From Hymenobacter qilianensis (GTDB taxonomy: Bacteria; Bacteroidota; Bacteroidia; Cytophagales; Hymenobacteraceae), in the NCBI RefSeq assembly GCF_014489555.1, contig NZ_CP060784.1, forward strand, positions 3,596,001 to 3,660,000: a stretch of 64,000 bases of DNA. The letters run 5' to 3'. A program made the translations under genes and the position numbers. Positions 54,586 to 64,000 of this stretch are shown here, in pieces (position 1 is the stretch's first letter; each line of letters opens with the position of its first letter). The notes under the pieces were generated by a model. It ran no database searches, had not been told where the DNA came from, and was given only the letters and a program-made list of their open reading frames with translations.

Positions 54586-55722
54586 ATGAAAACCAACCTC
54601 ATAACCCTTCTGCTTGCCTGCGGAGGGCTGCTGGCCAGCTGCCAGTCAAACTCCACCAAAACCGAAGCGACCGATATGCCCGCTGCCGCTGCACCCGCCG
54701 ATACGGCCGCAGCCACCCCAGATACTATAGCCCAAGTCGGCAGCCCCAAGCTGCTGCACACCCTCGATGAGGCCCACAACACGCCCGATGGTATGGCTTT
54801 GGCGCCTAACGGCAACATCATCCTGTCTGTGCCCAATCTGGCCAATAATTCCTATCCGGCCGTGCTCATGGAAATGACCGATACCAGCCTGATACCCTAC
54901 CTGACCACTTTGCCCCCCGAGCCCACTACCAACAAGGCAGCCCCCATGGACCTCGCCTTCGGACCCGACGGCCACCTGTACTACGCCGAGAATCAGTACG
55001 AAAACGACAAAAAATTCAAATCGCGGCTGATGCGGGTGCGGGTGGAAAACGGCAAGCCCGGCACCGTAGAAACGGTGGTCGACAACTTTGCGCTGGCAAA
55101 TGCCGTGGTTTGGAAAGAAAATAAGATTTATGTAACTGACAGCCAGTGGGATATGCCCAACGACGACAAAGGAAGCGCCGTGCTGGTGTTTACTTTGGAT
55201 GAGCTAAACAAGGGCGTGGTGCACCTAAAACCCAAAACCAAGGACCCACATGTGTTGGCCACCTTCACCACTCAGGTCAACGAAACCGGCCTAGACAACG
55301 GCGCCGACGGCCTCGACTACGACAGCCGCGGCGACTTCTACACCGGCTCCTTCGGTGACGGTACTTTCTATAAATTGACGATGAAGCCCAATGGTACGTT
55401 GGCCAAAAAAGAAGCCCTCAAGCTCACCGGCGACAAAATAACCTGCGTCGATGGCCTCGTCATCGACCGCGCCACCGACAAAGTCTACGTCTGCAACTCC
55501 CGCGACAACGCCATTCAGGTTATCAACCTGAAAAACAACTCGGTAACCACCCTGGCCAAAAACGGTGACACCAACGGCGCCAATGGCCTCCTCGACCAGC
55601 CCGCCGAAGTGCTGCTCAACGGCAAGCGTCTCTATGTGACCAACTTCGATAAGCCGGAGAAGAACTTTGTGAATACAAAGTCAGACGCGCCGCATACGAT
55701 GTCGGTGATTGATTTGAAGTAG
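54586..55722 (+). CDS. SMP-30/gluconolactonase-like lipoprotein
   Basis: 378 residues with a lipobox (GGLLASC) near residue 19 and a low-complexity Ala/Pro/Thr linker. The propeller segments LDEAHNTPDGMALAPNGNI, MDLAFGPDGHLYYAEN, NALANAVV-like NFALANAVVWKENKIYVTDS, GADGLDYDSRGDFYTGSFG and CVDGLVIDRATDKVYVCNS match the SMP-30/strictosidine synthase-like family. It should act in the periplasm on a lactone. The track's start matches the lipobox position. Confidence 0.87.
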   Translation: MKTNLITLLLACGGLLASCQSNSTKTEATDMPAAAAPADTAAATPDTIAQVGSPKLLHTLDEAHNTPDGMALAPNGNIILSVPNLANNSYPAVLMEMTDTSLIPYLTTLPPEPTTNKAAPMDLAFGPDGHLYYAENQYENDKKFKSRLMRVRVENGKPGTVETVVDNFALANAVVWKENKIYVTDSQWDMPNDDKGSAVLVFTLDELNKGVVHLKPKTKDPHVLATFTTQVNETGLDNGADGLDYDSRGDFYTGSFGDGTFYKLTMKPNGTLAKKEALKLTGDKITCVDGLVIDRATDKVYVCNSRDNAIQVINLKNNSVTTLAKNGDTNGANGLLDQPAEVLLNGKRLYVTNFDKPEKNFVNTKSDAPHTMSVIDLK

Positions 55723-55723
55723 C

Positions 55724-55895
55724 CTCACCCCCCAGCCTAATTTCGCTTAAAGCGCGAAGTCCCGCGGAGCGGGGCGCCAGACTACTCATGCTACGCGGCT
55801 ACGTTGGCTAACGCACCCGCCACTAATCTAGCAGTAGCATAGAGTACTATATCTAGCATAAAAAGCCCCTAGAATAGTTCTGGGGGCTTTTTTTG
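55724..55895. repeat. R4 composite repeat, second copy
   Basis: It starts with CCTCACCCCCCAGCC, continues with CTACGCGGCTACGTTGGCTA (inverse of the CTAGCCGACGTAGCCGCG block of the first copy) and ends in the hairpin AAAAAGCCCCTAGA/TTCTGGGGGCTTTTTTT at 55858-55893. It follows the SMP-30-like gene and terminates it. Confidence 0.75.
55858..55893 (+). terminator. Intrinsic terminator, motif-type
   Basis: AAAAAGCCCCTAGAA and TTCTGGGGGCTTTTTTT form the stem and tail. The left run has four C, the right five G, a shortened version of the terminators at 46092 and 63258. Confidence 0.85.
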
Positions 55896-56171
55896 CTAGA
55901 TATATTCGGTTTCTGTACTGAGGGCGCGGGCCGGAGAGGTAGTGTTGGCCATGTCCATACAGCATATGAAAGAACCGCCTTTCATCCATTTTATGGATTG
56001 TGCTATAGAAGATTAAATCGTGATTTCTAGTAGATTTTAAAATTTATAAAGAAGTTACTTAAATGGCTTTATAATTCATTTAAACCCGAAATTCAGGCTT
56101 TATAATTGTACTATATTTATGTAAGACTTGGTTTGTACTATTTGAACTTTTACTTCATCAGCTATAGGCGT

Positions 56172-59100
56172 ATGCGTCAATACTTTACATGTAATATTTT
56201 ATTTTTTCTATCTATTTGGGTTTTCCTTGGGATAGGCAGTGGCTCAACGGTGTGGGCACAAGCACCAACTGTAGTAAGCATGCAACCTGTGCGTCATGCG
56301 GCGGCAGCACCCCGCGTGGAGCCCGTGACATTGAATTTTACGCAAGCTATTACGACCTCCTCGGCTACTAATCTGCGGGTTTATGGTAGTCAGGGACGCG
56401 GCCTGCTTTCCGGTCGGCTTAACGGTGGCCACACATCTACGCTGGTCTTTTCGCCAGTTCAGCCCTATGCTCCTGGCGAGCGCGTAAGCGTAAGTATACC
56501 TACCACGCTTACGAGTACGGGAGGTATAGGGGCCAGGCGCCATGTATACACCTTTACAGCTGCAACTGCGGGATTAGGGCAAGGTTTCTTCCTCGACACA
56601 ACTGAAGTTGCTCCCACTAACTCCCGCGATCAATTACTGGGAGACCTTGATAATGATGGCGACTTAGACCTAGTGACCTCGTCGGGATTGTTCGGCATGT
56701 ATTCATACATGAATAACGGCCAGGGGCACTTTACGCCACTTTTCAATTCCGTTGTAGGAAGTACACCTAGTGGAGCTACTCTGGCCGATATAAACCAGGA
56801 TGGCTATCTAGACTTGCTGGCGGGCGATGCTGATAACGCCACCGTAGGTATTGGATTTGGCGACCATGCTGGAAGTTTCGGTTTCCTCAATTTAGCTGGA
56901 CAATTAGTATCAGTGGGCGCACGACCAGTAAGCGTGGCTACCGGCGACGTAGACGGCGATGGGGACCTGGACTTTGTGTCGGCTAACCACTGGGGTAATT
57001 CCGTGACGGTAGGCTTCAATGGTGGTGCCGCTCAACTTTTTAAGTTTACCGCTACCGCTAGTGTAAGCGTAGGTATAGAGCCTACTACGGTGCAGCTGGC
57101 TGACTTGGACAATGACGGCGACTTAGATGTTCTCACCAGCAATAGTGGCAGTAATTCGGTTAGTATCCGGTTCAATAATGGGCTTGGCGGCTTTAGCGGC
57201 ACTACGAGCGTGGCGGTAGGCGGGGCGCCTTCTGACCTGGACCTAGCTGACCTAGACCTGGATGGCGACCTGGACTTGGTTACCGCCAACGCAGCTGATG
57301 GGACGGTGAGCGTGCGCCTTAATAGCGGCTTGGGCGGCTTTACTGGTACTACTACCTTAGCCTTACCGCCTGGTAGCACTCCCACGGGGCTACGTACTGG
57401 AGACGTGAATGCTGATGGCGCCCCAGATCTGGTTGTAGCACAGGGCCGCGGGGGCAAATTATTACGTTTCTTAATAATGGAACAGGTGGTTTAGCTGCTC
57501 AATTTGGAGCGTTAGAATTAACGGCCAAGTTTGGGTTGCCCACCTCCTTAGGCGTAACGCTAGGGGACGTAGACGGTGATGGTGACCTGGACCTAATCAC
57601 GGCTGATGAGCAGCGGGGCCGCGTAATATTGGGCCGAGATGGATTAGCTCCATCAGTAGGAATTCCCACCTTAAATGCCTTTTCGCCAGGGGCTGGGCCA
57701 GTAGGAGCCACCGGCATCCGCCTAGCGGGCACCAATCTTAGTAGCACTACCGGCGTTTATTTCAATGGCGTAAGTGCGCGCTTTGTGGTTAACTCTAATT
57801 CGCAGGTGGTGGCAGTAGTGCCGACCGGTGCCAGCACGGGACCGCTACGCATCACTACCGTAGGAGGCTCAGTGACTTCCGTCCAACCCTTCGTTGTGAC
57901 AGAGGGGCCTGTGCCTCCAGTGCTTGTAACGTCTACTACACCACAAGCAAATGCCCTCAATGTAAGTGCTACCGCAAATCTACAGGCTACCTTTGCTAGT
58001 CCGATTACCGACTTGTCGGCTCCTGCCATGCACGTATTTGGTTCGCAACGGCGGGGCGGCAGCTGGGGGGCATTAGTGGTGGAAACACTACCACCTTGAG
58101 TCTGACTCCTAACCCAGCTTTTGCTCCGGGCGAACACGTAGCGTTAAGCCTGCCAGCAGGCCTAACAGGAACTTCAGGTGGTTCGGTGCAGCCCCGGGTA
58201 GTAGAGTTTCGGGTGGCAACGGGCGGCTCAGGCGAGGGCATCTTCGCGGAAGCGGGTAGCACGAGTATCCCGCTACCAACGCCTTCGGTTGGAGTACGAG
58301 CAGCCGACTTAGATAACGATGGCGACCTCGACCTTATTAGCAGCCCTCAGGTCACCGGTTCGGGTACTCTGGAATTGCGCTTCAATGACGGACAGGGCCG
58401 CTTTAGCCCGATGGCAAGTAGCGCCCCGCCTGCCCTAGTAGGTGCCTCAGGCGAGATACTGCCTGTCGATGTGGATGGGGATGGCGATTTCGACTTGCTC
58501 GTATCAGAGGGCTATTCGGACGCCTTGAGAATACCCCGCATTAGCGTGTGGCATAACAACGGACAGGGACGCTTCACACCTGGTACACCGTTCTCTGTTG
58601 TGCGGGAGGCAACCAAGATACGCGTGGGCGACTTAGATGCTGATGGTGATCTGGACATAGTTTTCCGGGAGGACAACGATATAGTGCGGGTAGCTCTCAA
58701 TAATGGAAGCGGAACGTTCACCTTAGCCGGCATAGCTAACTGTCCTAATATCTATCAGTTGCGCCTAGCCGACCTGGATCGGGATGGTGACCTTGATGTA
58801 TTGGCCCTGTCTTCGCCTTGGCAGGGCGACCAGCTGGTGACTATCCTAAATGACGGACGGGGTGGGCTTACCGCTCAAACTCCAGCACGGATTTTTTTGC
58901 CGCGAAGTGTACAAGACTTAGCCGTGGGTGACCTTACGGAGGACGGAATTCCCGATGCGGTAGTTGTTGCTTACAACTACGGCAGCACCACTGCTACCTT
59001 GCCTGGCATGCTGGCCATATGGCCCGGGCAAGGTACTGGGCAGTTTGGTCCCCGCTCCACCCCAATTGAAGTCGGTGTGTATCCGCGGTCCGTCAGCTTG

Positions 59101-62100
59101 GCTGATGTCAACGCGGACGGTCACCTTGACATACTAACCCTCGCCGCAGGTGGCAGCGACGGATCGATTCTGCCGCCCGCTGAGTTAAATGTACAGCTAG
59201 GCGACGGGCATGGGGGAGTACACCAACCGAATACTCAAATTTTAGCTGCGCAAGGCAACCTAGTATTTAGTTCTGAGTTGGGAGACTTCGATGGAGATGG
59301 GGACTTAGACGTTGTATATAATAATCGGGAAAATAATGCATTAACTGTCCGGTTTAACCAAGGGCGCCCGGCTCCAACAGTGACTTCTTTCTCGCCAGCA
59401 CAAGGCTCCGTTGGCGCGCGCGTGGTGCTGAGCGGCACTAACCTAAACAGCGCCCGGCAGGTAACTTTTGGGGGTGGGGCAGTAGCGGCCGTGCAGGTTT
59501 TATCACCCACTCAATGTGTGGCTATTATACCCGCTGGAGCAGTTTCCGGCCCGCTGCTTGTTACGACTCCGGGCGGAACGGGCAGCAGTGCGGGCAGTTT
59601 TACAGTAGTTGAACCTGTAGCCGCAATAAATCTTAGTCCTGCTCGCAACTCCCTGCGTGCCCCTAATAACGCGGATGTGGTTTTGCGCTTGAGTCAAAGC
59701 TTGGACGCTAACGCCGCTGCTGCCCTGGTCGTAACTAGTGAACAGCGGCAGGGGCGTCGTACAGGCACTGCTAGCGGTGTGGGCACGGCGGAGCGGCGTT
59801 TTGATCCAGCTCTGGATTTTACACCAGGTGAACGGGTGCAGGTTTCGTTGCCCGTACCCAGCCAACTATCCTCCAATACAGCTCAGTCCCAGGTATACGA
59901 CTTTACTGCCGCCACGGGTGGACCTGGCCGCAATAACCTGCGCTGGGCAAGCTACGTGGCATTTGGTAGCGGCCCCACTGGAGATTTTGATGAAGATGGA
60001 GCTCCTGACTTAATAAACAGTGAAGGAAGAGAGGACCGCCTGCGCCTATTGTTTAATGATGGCAAGGGCCATTTTGGGGTGCGCACTACTACACTGGCTA
60101 ACCCATTGATACGGGCTCTAAAAGTAGCGGACATCAACGGGGATGCTCACCTGGATCTGGTTATGAGCGAATACGTCACACGCAATTCAAACAACCGGGA
60201 AATTAATCGCCTCGTCTGGCGAGCTGGCACGGGCACGGGCAGCTTTGGCCCAGCGCAGCTGGTACATCAGGTAAGCGGCACAGCACCGAACATAGTCATT
60301 GGCGATTTAAACGGGGACGGCTTACCCGACATAATGGCCCTGATCCGGGAGGTGGATAGCGTTATGGTTTCCCTGAATTTGGGCAATGGAACCTTTCTAC
60401 GGCAGGCAAATGTGGCTTCGGCGCCCTATGCCATGGCTATAAGCTTAGCTGACATCAATAATGATGGAATGCTCGACTTACTGACCTCGGGTACCGGTAC
60501 TGCCTTTCTTTACAAAAGCCTAGGAATGGGAAATGGAAGCTTTGTGCCACAGCCCCCGCTGTCATTGGGTGGGCAGACGGGCGCCGCAATAGAGGTCGGT
60601 GACGTTGACTCCGATGGTAACCTCGACTTAGTTTTAGGTACCTCGGGAAGCGCAATATTATATCGGGGTGACGGGCGGGGTGAGTTTGGCCCTATGCAGG
60701 TGATAGGCTCATTGGGAAGGTCGAGCTATCTGCGCTTAGGCGACTTTGATGCTGATGGTGACTTCGATCTTCTAGTGGCAAATAATGAGCGCTATTTAGG
60801 GGTTCACTTGCTCTCCAATGACGGAGCAGGAAACTTTAGTCAGGCTGCCGTAGTGGGGGAGAATACCAACCCAGACCATGTAACCGTAGCTGATTTTGAC
60901 CTCGATGGCAGCCTAGATATCGTTTTGGGTGGTGACAGCTTGACTGTTCCTGGTAGACTTGATACGAAGACAGGTCTGTTTACCTATTTAAACCATTCTA
61001 TTGCGCCCGTTATTGTAGGATTTACCCCCCAGAGTGGCAGCGCAAGTGCCGAAATCACGCTTTCAGGACTAGGACTAGGCAGCGTGACCCGCGTAACAAT
61101 AGGTGGAGTGCCAGTAGCCTTTACGGTAGAGTCGGAGAGCCAACTCAAACTCACTATTGATCCTAATACGGCTACTGGCCTAATTGTCGTTACTTCACCT
61201 CATGGCGTGGCTACGAGTACTAGTCCGTTCACGGTACCAACGCCTTCCATTACGAGCTTTACGCCCGGTAGCGGCGCAGTGCACCGGCTGGTTACGGTGA
61301 CGGGGACTTATTTTGGCGGCGTTACTGCCGTGCGCTTCAACGGTGTGACGGCCCCTGGCTTCAAGCTACTGTCCGGCAATCAGCTTACAGTGTTGGTGCC
61401 CGCTGGCGCTGGCACCGGCCCTCTGAGCATTACGACGCCCAGCGGTACGGCTACTAGCCGCGAGGTATTTACATCTTCGACTGCAACGGGTTTGTTGCCC
61501 AGCCGAAATGGCCTTAATGTGGCCCCTGGTGCGAATCTAACCATGGAATTTTCGCAACCTGTGAGCGCGTCCGCCGCTGCTCATCTGCGTGTATATAGCA
61601 GCCAGCGTCAGGGCCTGCGAGCCGGTGTACTGACTGGAGCTGGCACAGGCTCGCTCACCTTTAACCCTACCTTGGACTTTGTTCCTGGTGAGTTGGTGAG
61701 CGTGACCTCACCCGACGCGCTTTTGGGGGTACAAGGCAAGACTTCGTCCAAGCAGGTGTACCAGTTCAGGGTGGCTACAGGCGGCACTGGGCAGGGCACA
61801 TTTGTCGCTGATTCCGATTTGCCCCTCAAACTCACTTCCTCCGCTATCCGGCTGGGTGACATGGATGGTGATGGTGATCTGGATATGGTACTCAGTGTAG
61901 ACACCAATGGTGACGACTATGTTGCGGTGGCCCTCAACACGGGCAACGGTAAATTTGCCCCACCGGTCTATACGCGGATAGAACACGCTTATGCCTGCTT
62001 ACATCTCGGGGACTTTGACGGAGACGGAGACCTGGATGTAATAACCTCCGAGGGGAGCAATGTTGTTGTTTTCTCCAATGACGGGACTGGGCTACTTAGT

Positions 62101-63185
62101 CTCAAGCAGAGACTGTTGCCACTAGGGGAGTAAGAGGCAGCATCCATGAGTTCCCTGTGGAGGTAGGCGACATAGATGGGGATGGAGACCTTGACATAAT
62201 AACGGGCAACTCAAGCCAAACTGCTATTTCAACACTACATAACGACGGAACTGGCAACTTCAGCGCTGAGCCGCAGCAGCAGATGAGTAGTTCATTTTCA
62301 TTCATTCGCCTCGGTGACGTCGATAATGATGGTGACTTAGATCTGCTGGCAGCACCAGTGGGTACTTTAAGTCGAACTAACCACGTGCTAACAGTGCGGC
62401 TCAATGATGGCAACGGCAAATTTATTACCAACGCTGACGTAGTATTAGATAGGGCACCTACCACCCTAAAGCTTGGTGATATGGACGGTGATGGCAACCT
62501 GGATGTTGTACTAACTGACCGACCAGATTTTAGGCAGTGGGGAATAACAGTATTGCTCAACGATGGCACAGCGCGCTTCGCCAGTGCCGGACAGCGTCGG
62601 TTCATTTCTGCCAGCAATGATGTTGCCTACGTACTAGAATTGGGCGATGTAGATGCTGATGGTGACCTAGATGTCTTGACGTATGGCTTTGATTTTACTG
62701 CCAATGCTACTCAGAGCGTACGTTTATTTCTCAATGATGGGCGCGCTACGCTCACTAGTATGGCGGGTTTCTCCAGTCTTGGTGTACAATGGGACTTGAT
62801 TTTGGGCGACGTTGATGGTGATGGTGACTTGGACTTGGTTACCGATGATAATAGAGGCCGCGGTGGGGTCACCATCCGACTGAACGGTCGCGGAGTGCCT
62901 TTAGCAACAAGGACCAGCACCCCGCTAGGAGGACTCGTTACCTTATATCCAAACCCTGCACACCAACAGTTTAATGTTGGGCTACCCGCCGGGTTGCTAA
63001 TGCAGGCCGGGACGCTTGCGTTGCTCAATAGTCTCGGACAAGTAGTACATGAGCAAGGTATCTCTGCTGCCCCGGTGGGTGGTCAAGTATTTGTTTACCC
63101 GCGTAACTTATCCCCAGGGCTCTATTTTGTGCAGCTTACGATAGGGGAAAATCAACAGGTAGTAGGGCGTATTCTGTTACAGTAA
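56172..63185 (+). CDS. Giant FG-GAP/IPT-repeat secreted protein with T9SS sorting domain (three frame breaks)
   Basis: About 2,340 residues from the ATG at 56172 (MRQYFTCNILFFLSIWVFLG, signal ending VWAQ). Four modules repeat in order: an SbsA-like Ig domain (LRVYGSQGRGLLSG, ...MHVFGSQRRG, ...VVTSEQRQGRRTG, ...LRVYSSQRQGLRAG), a run of FG-GAP/VCBS repeats with calcium-type DxDxDGDxD loops (for example DLDNDGDLDLVTS), and an IPT/TIG domain. The end (TLYPNPAHQQFNVGLP to ILLQ) is a type A T9SS sorting domain. Single-base losses at G5 57450-57454, G6 58065-58070 and G4 62125-62128 divide it into four readings; each repair restores the pattern (for example GRGGQIITFLNNGTGG). It should be a cell-surface or secreted adhesin-like protein. 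Confidence 0.9.
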
Positions 63186-63257
63186 ATGGTAAAGTAGAGC
63201 AGCGAGATACCTGCACAGTTAAAGCTAACAGTCTATCTGTCGTTGATCTTCTCGTGG

Positions 63258-63416
63258 TTTAACATGTAAAAAGCCCCCAGAAATATTCTGGGGGGCTTTT
63301 TAAATGTTAAAAATATCATAAACGCTGCTGCCAAATCGGTAGTAGTAGCGGAGGCAGGAACCGACATAGCCGCGCCATTAGGCTCCCCTTTTCCACGGGA
63401 AATGGCCCACGTGAGG
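63258..63416. repeat. R4 composite repeat, third copy, with terminator
   Basis: TTTAACAT...ATGTTAAA frames a hairpin of AAAAAGCCCCCAGAA and TTCTGGGGGGCTTTTT (63258-63311). A block with GGAGGCAGGAACCGACATAG and GGCTCCCCTTTTCC follows, ending in GTGAGGCC. It lies between two convergent genes, as the first copy does. Confidence 0.8.
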
Positions 63417-63418
63417 CC

Positions 63419-64000
63419 CTACTGCATCTCCCAGGCCGTTCTATACGCCCCGATACTCTCCACATAATCCAGAAAGTCCTTGTAGAAAGGGTGCCGACCC
63501 AGCGTGCTGGAGTCACCTACGATGAGGAGCTTGCGGCGGGCACGGGTCATGCCTACGTTCATGCGACGGATATCGGAGAGGAAACCGATGTCGCCGGCTG
63601 AGTTGGAGCGCGTCATCGATACGCAGATAATATCGCGTTCCTGGCCTTGGAAGGCGTCCACGGTGCCCACGGTGAGCAGGCGGTGGGTGGTCATTTCGGC
63701 TAGCTCAGGCGTTTCTTCTACTTTGTCCTTCAGGTAGTTGATCTGGGAGCGGTAGGGGGCAATTACGCCCACCGTTAGCAGATCTTCCAGGTGGTCTTCG
63801 GGCACGTAGGCGGCCAGCAGCTCGGCCAGGCGGCGTAGGAGTAAGTCGGCTTCTTCGGGGTTAGCCACGGAGCGGCTTTCGGCGATGCCCATTTCCTGGA
63901 AGCCAAAGCCGGCGGTGTCCAGAAACTCTACGGCCAGGTCGGGGCGAAGCGGAGGTCGTAGTCGGGGAGGTCGGCGTGGCGGACGGTGGAGTGGGCTATG
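63419..64000 (-). CDS. DNA2/NAM7-type superfamily I helicase (partial, frame break near 63942)
   Basis: The C-terminal part of an Upf1-like ATPase: TVGVIAPYRSQINYLKD (motif IV/V type), TVGTVDAFQGQERDIICVSMTRSN (motif V), MNVGMTRARRKLLIVGD (motif VI). The upstream part reads HSTVRHADLPDYDLRFAP, then needs one extra base in the G4 run 63941-63944 to join DLAVEFLDTAGFGFQEMG. The N-terminal Walker motifs lie outside the window. It should unwind RNA or DNA in the cytoplasm. Confidence 0.88.
   Translation of the reverse strand, partial: HSPLHRPPRRPPRLRPPLRPDLAVEFLDTAGFGFQEMGIAESRSVANPEEADLLLRRLAELLAAYVPEDHLEDLLTVGVIAPYRSQINYLKDKVEETPELAEMTTHRLLTVGTVDAFQGQERDIICVSMTRSNSAGDIGFLSDIRRMNVGMTRARRKLLIVGDSSTLGRHPFYKDFLDYVESIGAYRTAWEMQ

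Larger units (their letters stand above)
55723..56171. other. Intergenic region with R4 copy and AT-rich leader
   Basis: This 449-base gap holds the second R4 composite (55724-55895) and then 270 bases that are AT-rich and likely carry the promoter of the giant surface protein. No gene is seen in it. Confidence 0.6.
2484..63297. repeat. Dispersed motif TGGGGGGC + A/T tract (about 50 copies)
   Basis: First base of each G run on the plus strand: 10340, 10656, 11119, 13538, 16149, 17037, 19639, 25939, 26334, 26591, 28633, 34053, 34840, 35298, 35835, 36736, 37151, 38880, 39631, 42521, 43572, 44838 (seven G), 46114, 48314, 49313, 51167, 58065, 63290. First base of each C run (motif on the minus strand): 2490, 2667, 3861, 8419, 9923, 12016, 12138, 12757, 18848, 22468, 24588, 28813, 31527, 32927, 35745, 41262, 41399, 50607, 50851, 52391, 54504, 54913. 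Counted by eye, 38 of the 50 match TGGGGGGCWWW exactly. Confidence 0.85.

Noticed and set aside
61021..61035. Extra motif copies at 4962, 43022 and 61026
   Set aside because: These differ by one base (C to T or G to A) and were not counted.
20237..62128. Phase variation of many genes by G-run slippage
   Set aside because: The breaks include leuS and transporter genes, are all losses and occur also in runs of three or four, so sequence error is more likely; kept only as a minor alternative.
2484..63297. Motif as Chi, KOPS or a G-quadruplex
   Set aside because: The copies are almost evenly split between strands and a single G6 run per site cannot form a quadruplex alone; a genome-wide skew test would settle it.

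Overview
The window looks like a chromosomal segment of a Hymenobacter-type bacterium (Bacteroidota, Cytophagales). The signs are high-GC coding DNA with AT-rich gaps, a type IX secretion C-terminal sorting domain on a giant secreted protein, the long bacteroidete form of IspG, a DUF6728 membrane protein, SDR/DUF families typical of Hymenobacter, and promoter boxes of the TAnnTTTG type. I see no rRNA, tRNA, CRISPR array, prophage or transposase.

Layout. 1-962: left-edge secreted SGNH hydrolase (partial). 1625-6079: one minus-strand sulfur operon: ArsR repressor, TauE/SafE exporter, MBL-fold/rhodanese fusion, rhodanese, two YeeE/YedE half-transporters and an MFS remnant, with a matching operator in front of both the repressor and the exporter. 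6220-10251: PAS histidine kinase and a large zinc metalloprotease. 10588-16932: pectin/rhamnogalacturonan utilisation (GH28, oligogalacturonate-lyase-like propeller, CBM9-like/PKD protein, GH105). 17265-20432: GAF protein and a GH63-like glucosidase. 20741-25656: four-helix-bundle sensor fragment and phoU-pstBACS. 25962-45971: an unusual pyruvate-kinase-like protein, small oxidoreductases, a lactonase, ispG, and small lipoproteins and DUF proteins. 46255-55722: leuS, phosphate-selective porin, CrtA-like monooxygenase, flavin-binding stress protein, ACP phosphodiesterase, SlyD-like isomerase and an SMP-30-like lipoprotein. 56172-63185: a giant FG-GAP/IPT surface protein. 63419-64000: a superfamily I helicase (partial).

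Two window-wide patterns matter most. First, a motif TGGGGGGC followed at once by an A/T tract recurs about 50 times, on both strands, inside genes and between them, about once per 1.3 kb. Inverted pairs of it build intrinsic terminators. This is the profile of DNA uptake sequences (Haemophilus USS, Neisseria DUS), and I propose it as a candidate uptake-type sequence in a phylum where I know of none. Second, at least 15 reading-frame breaks are each repaired by adding one G:C pair in a short G or C run, including in leuS and the pst genes. This points to systematic homopolymer contraction in the assembly rather than mass pseudogenisation, so broken genes below are annotated as single genes with the break marked.

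Four dispersed palindromic repeat families (called R1 to R4 here) fill many intergenic gaps.
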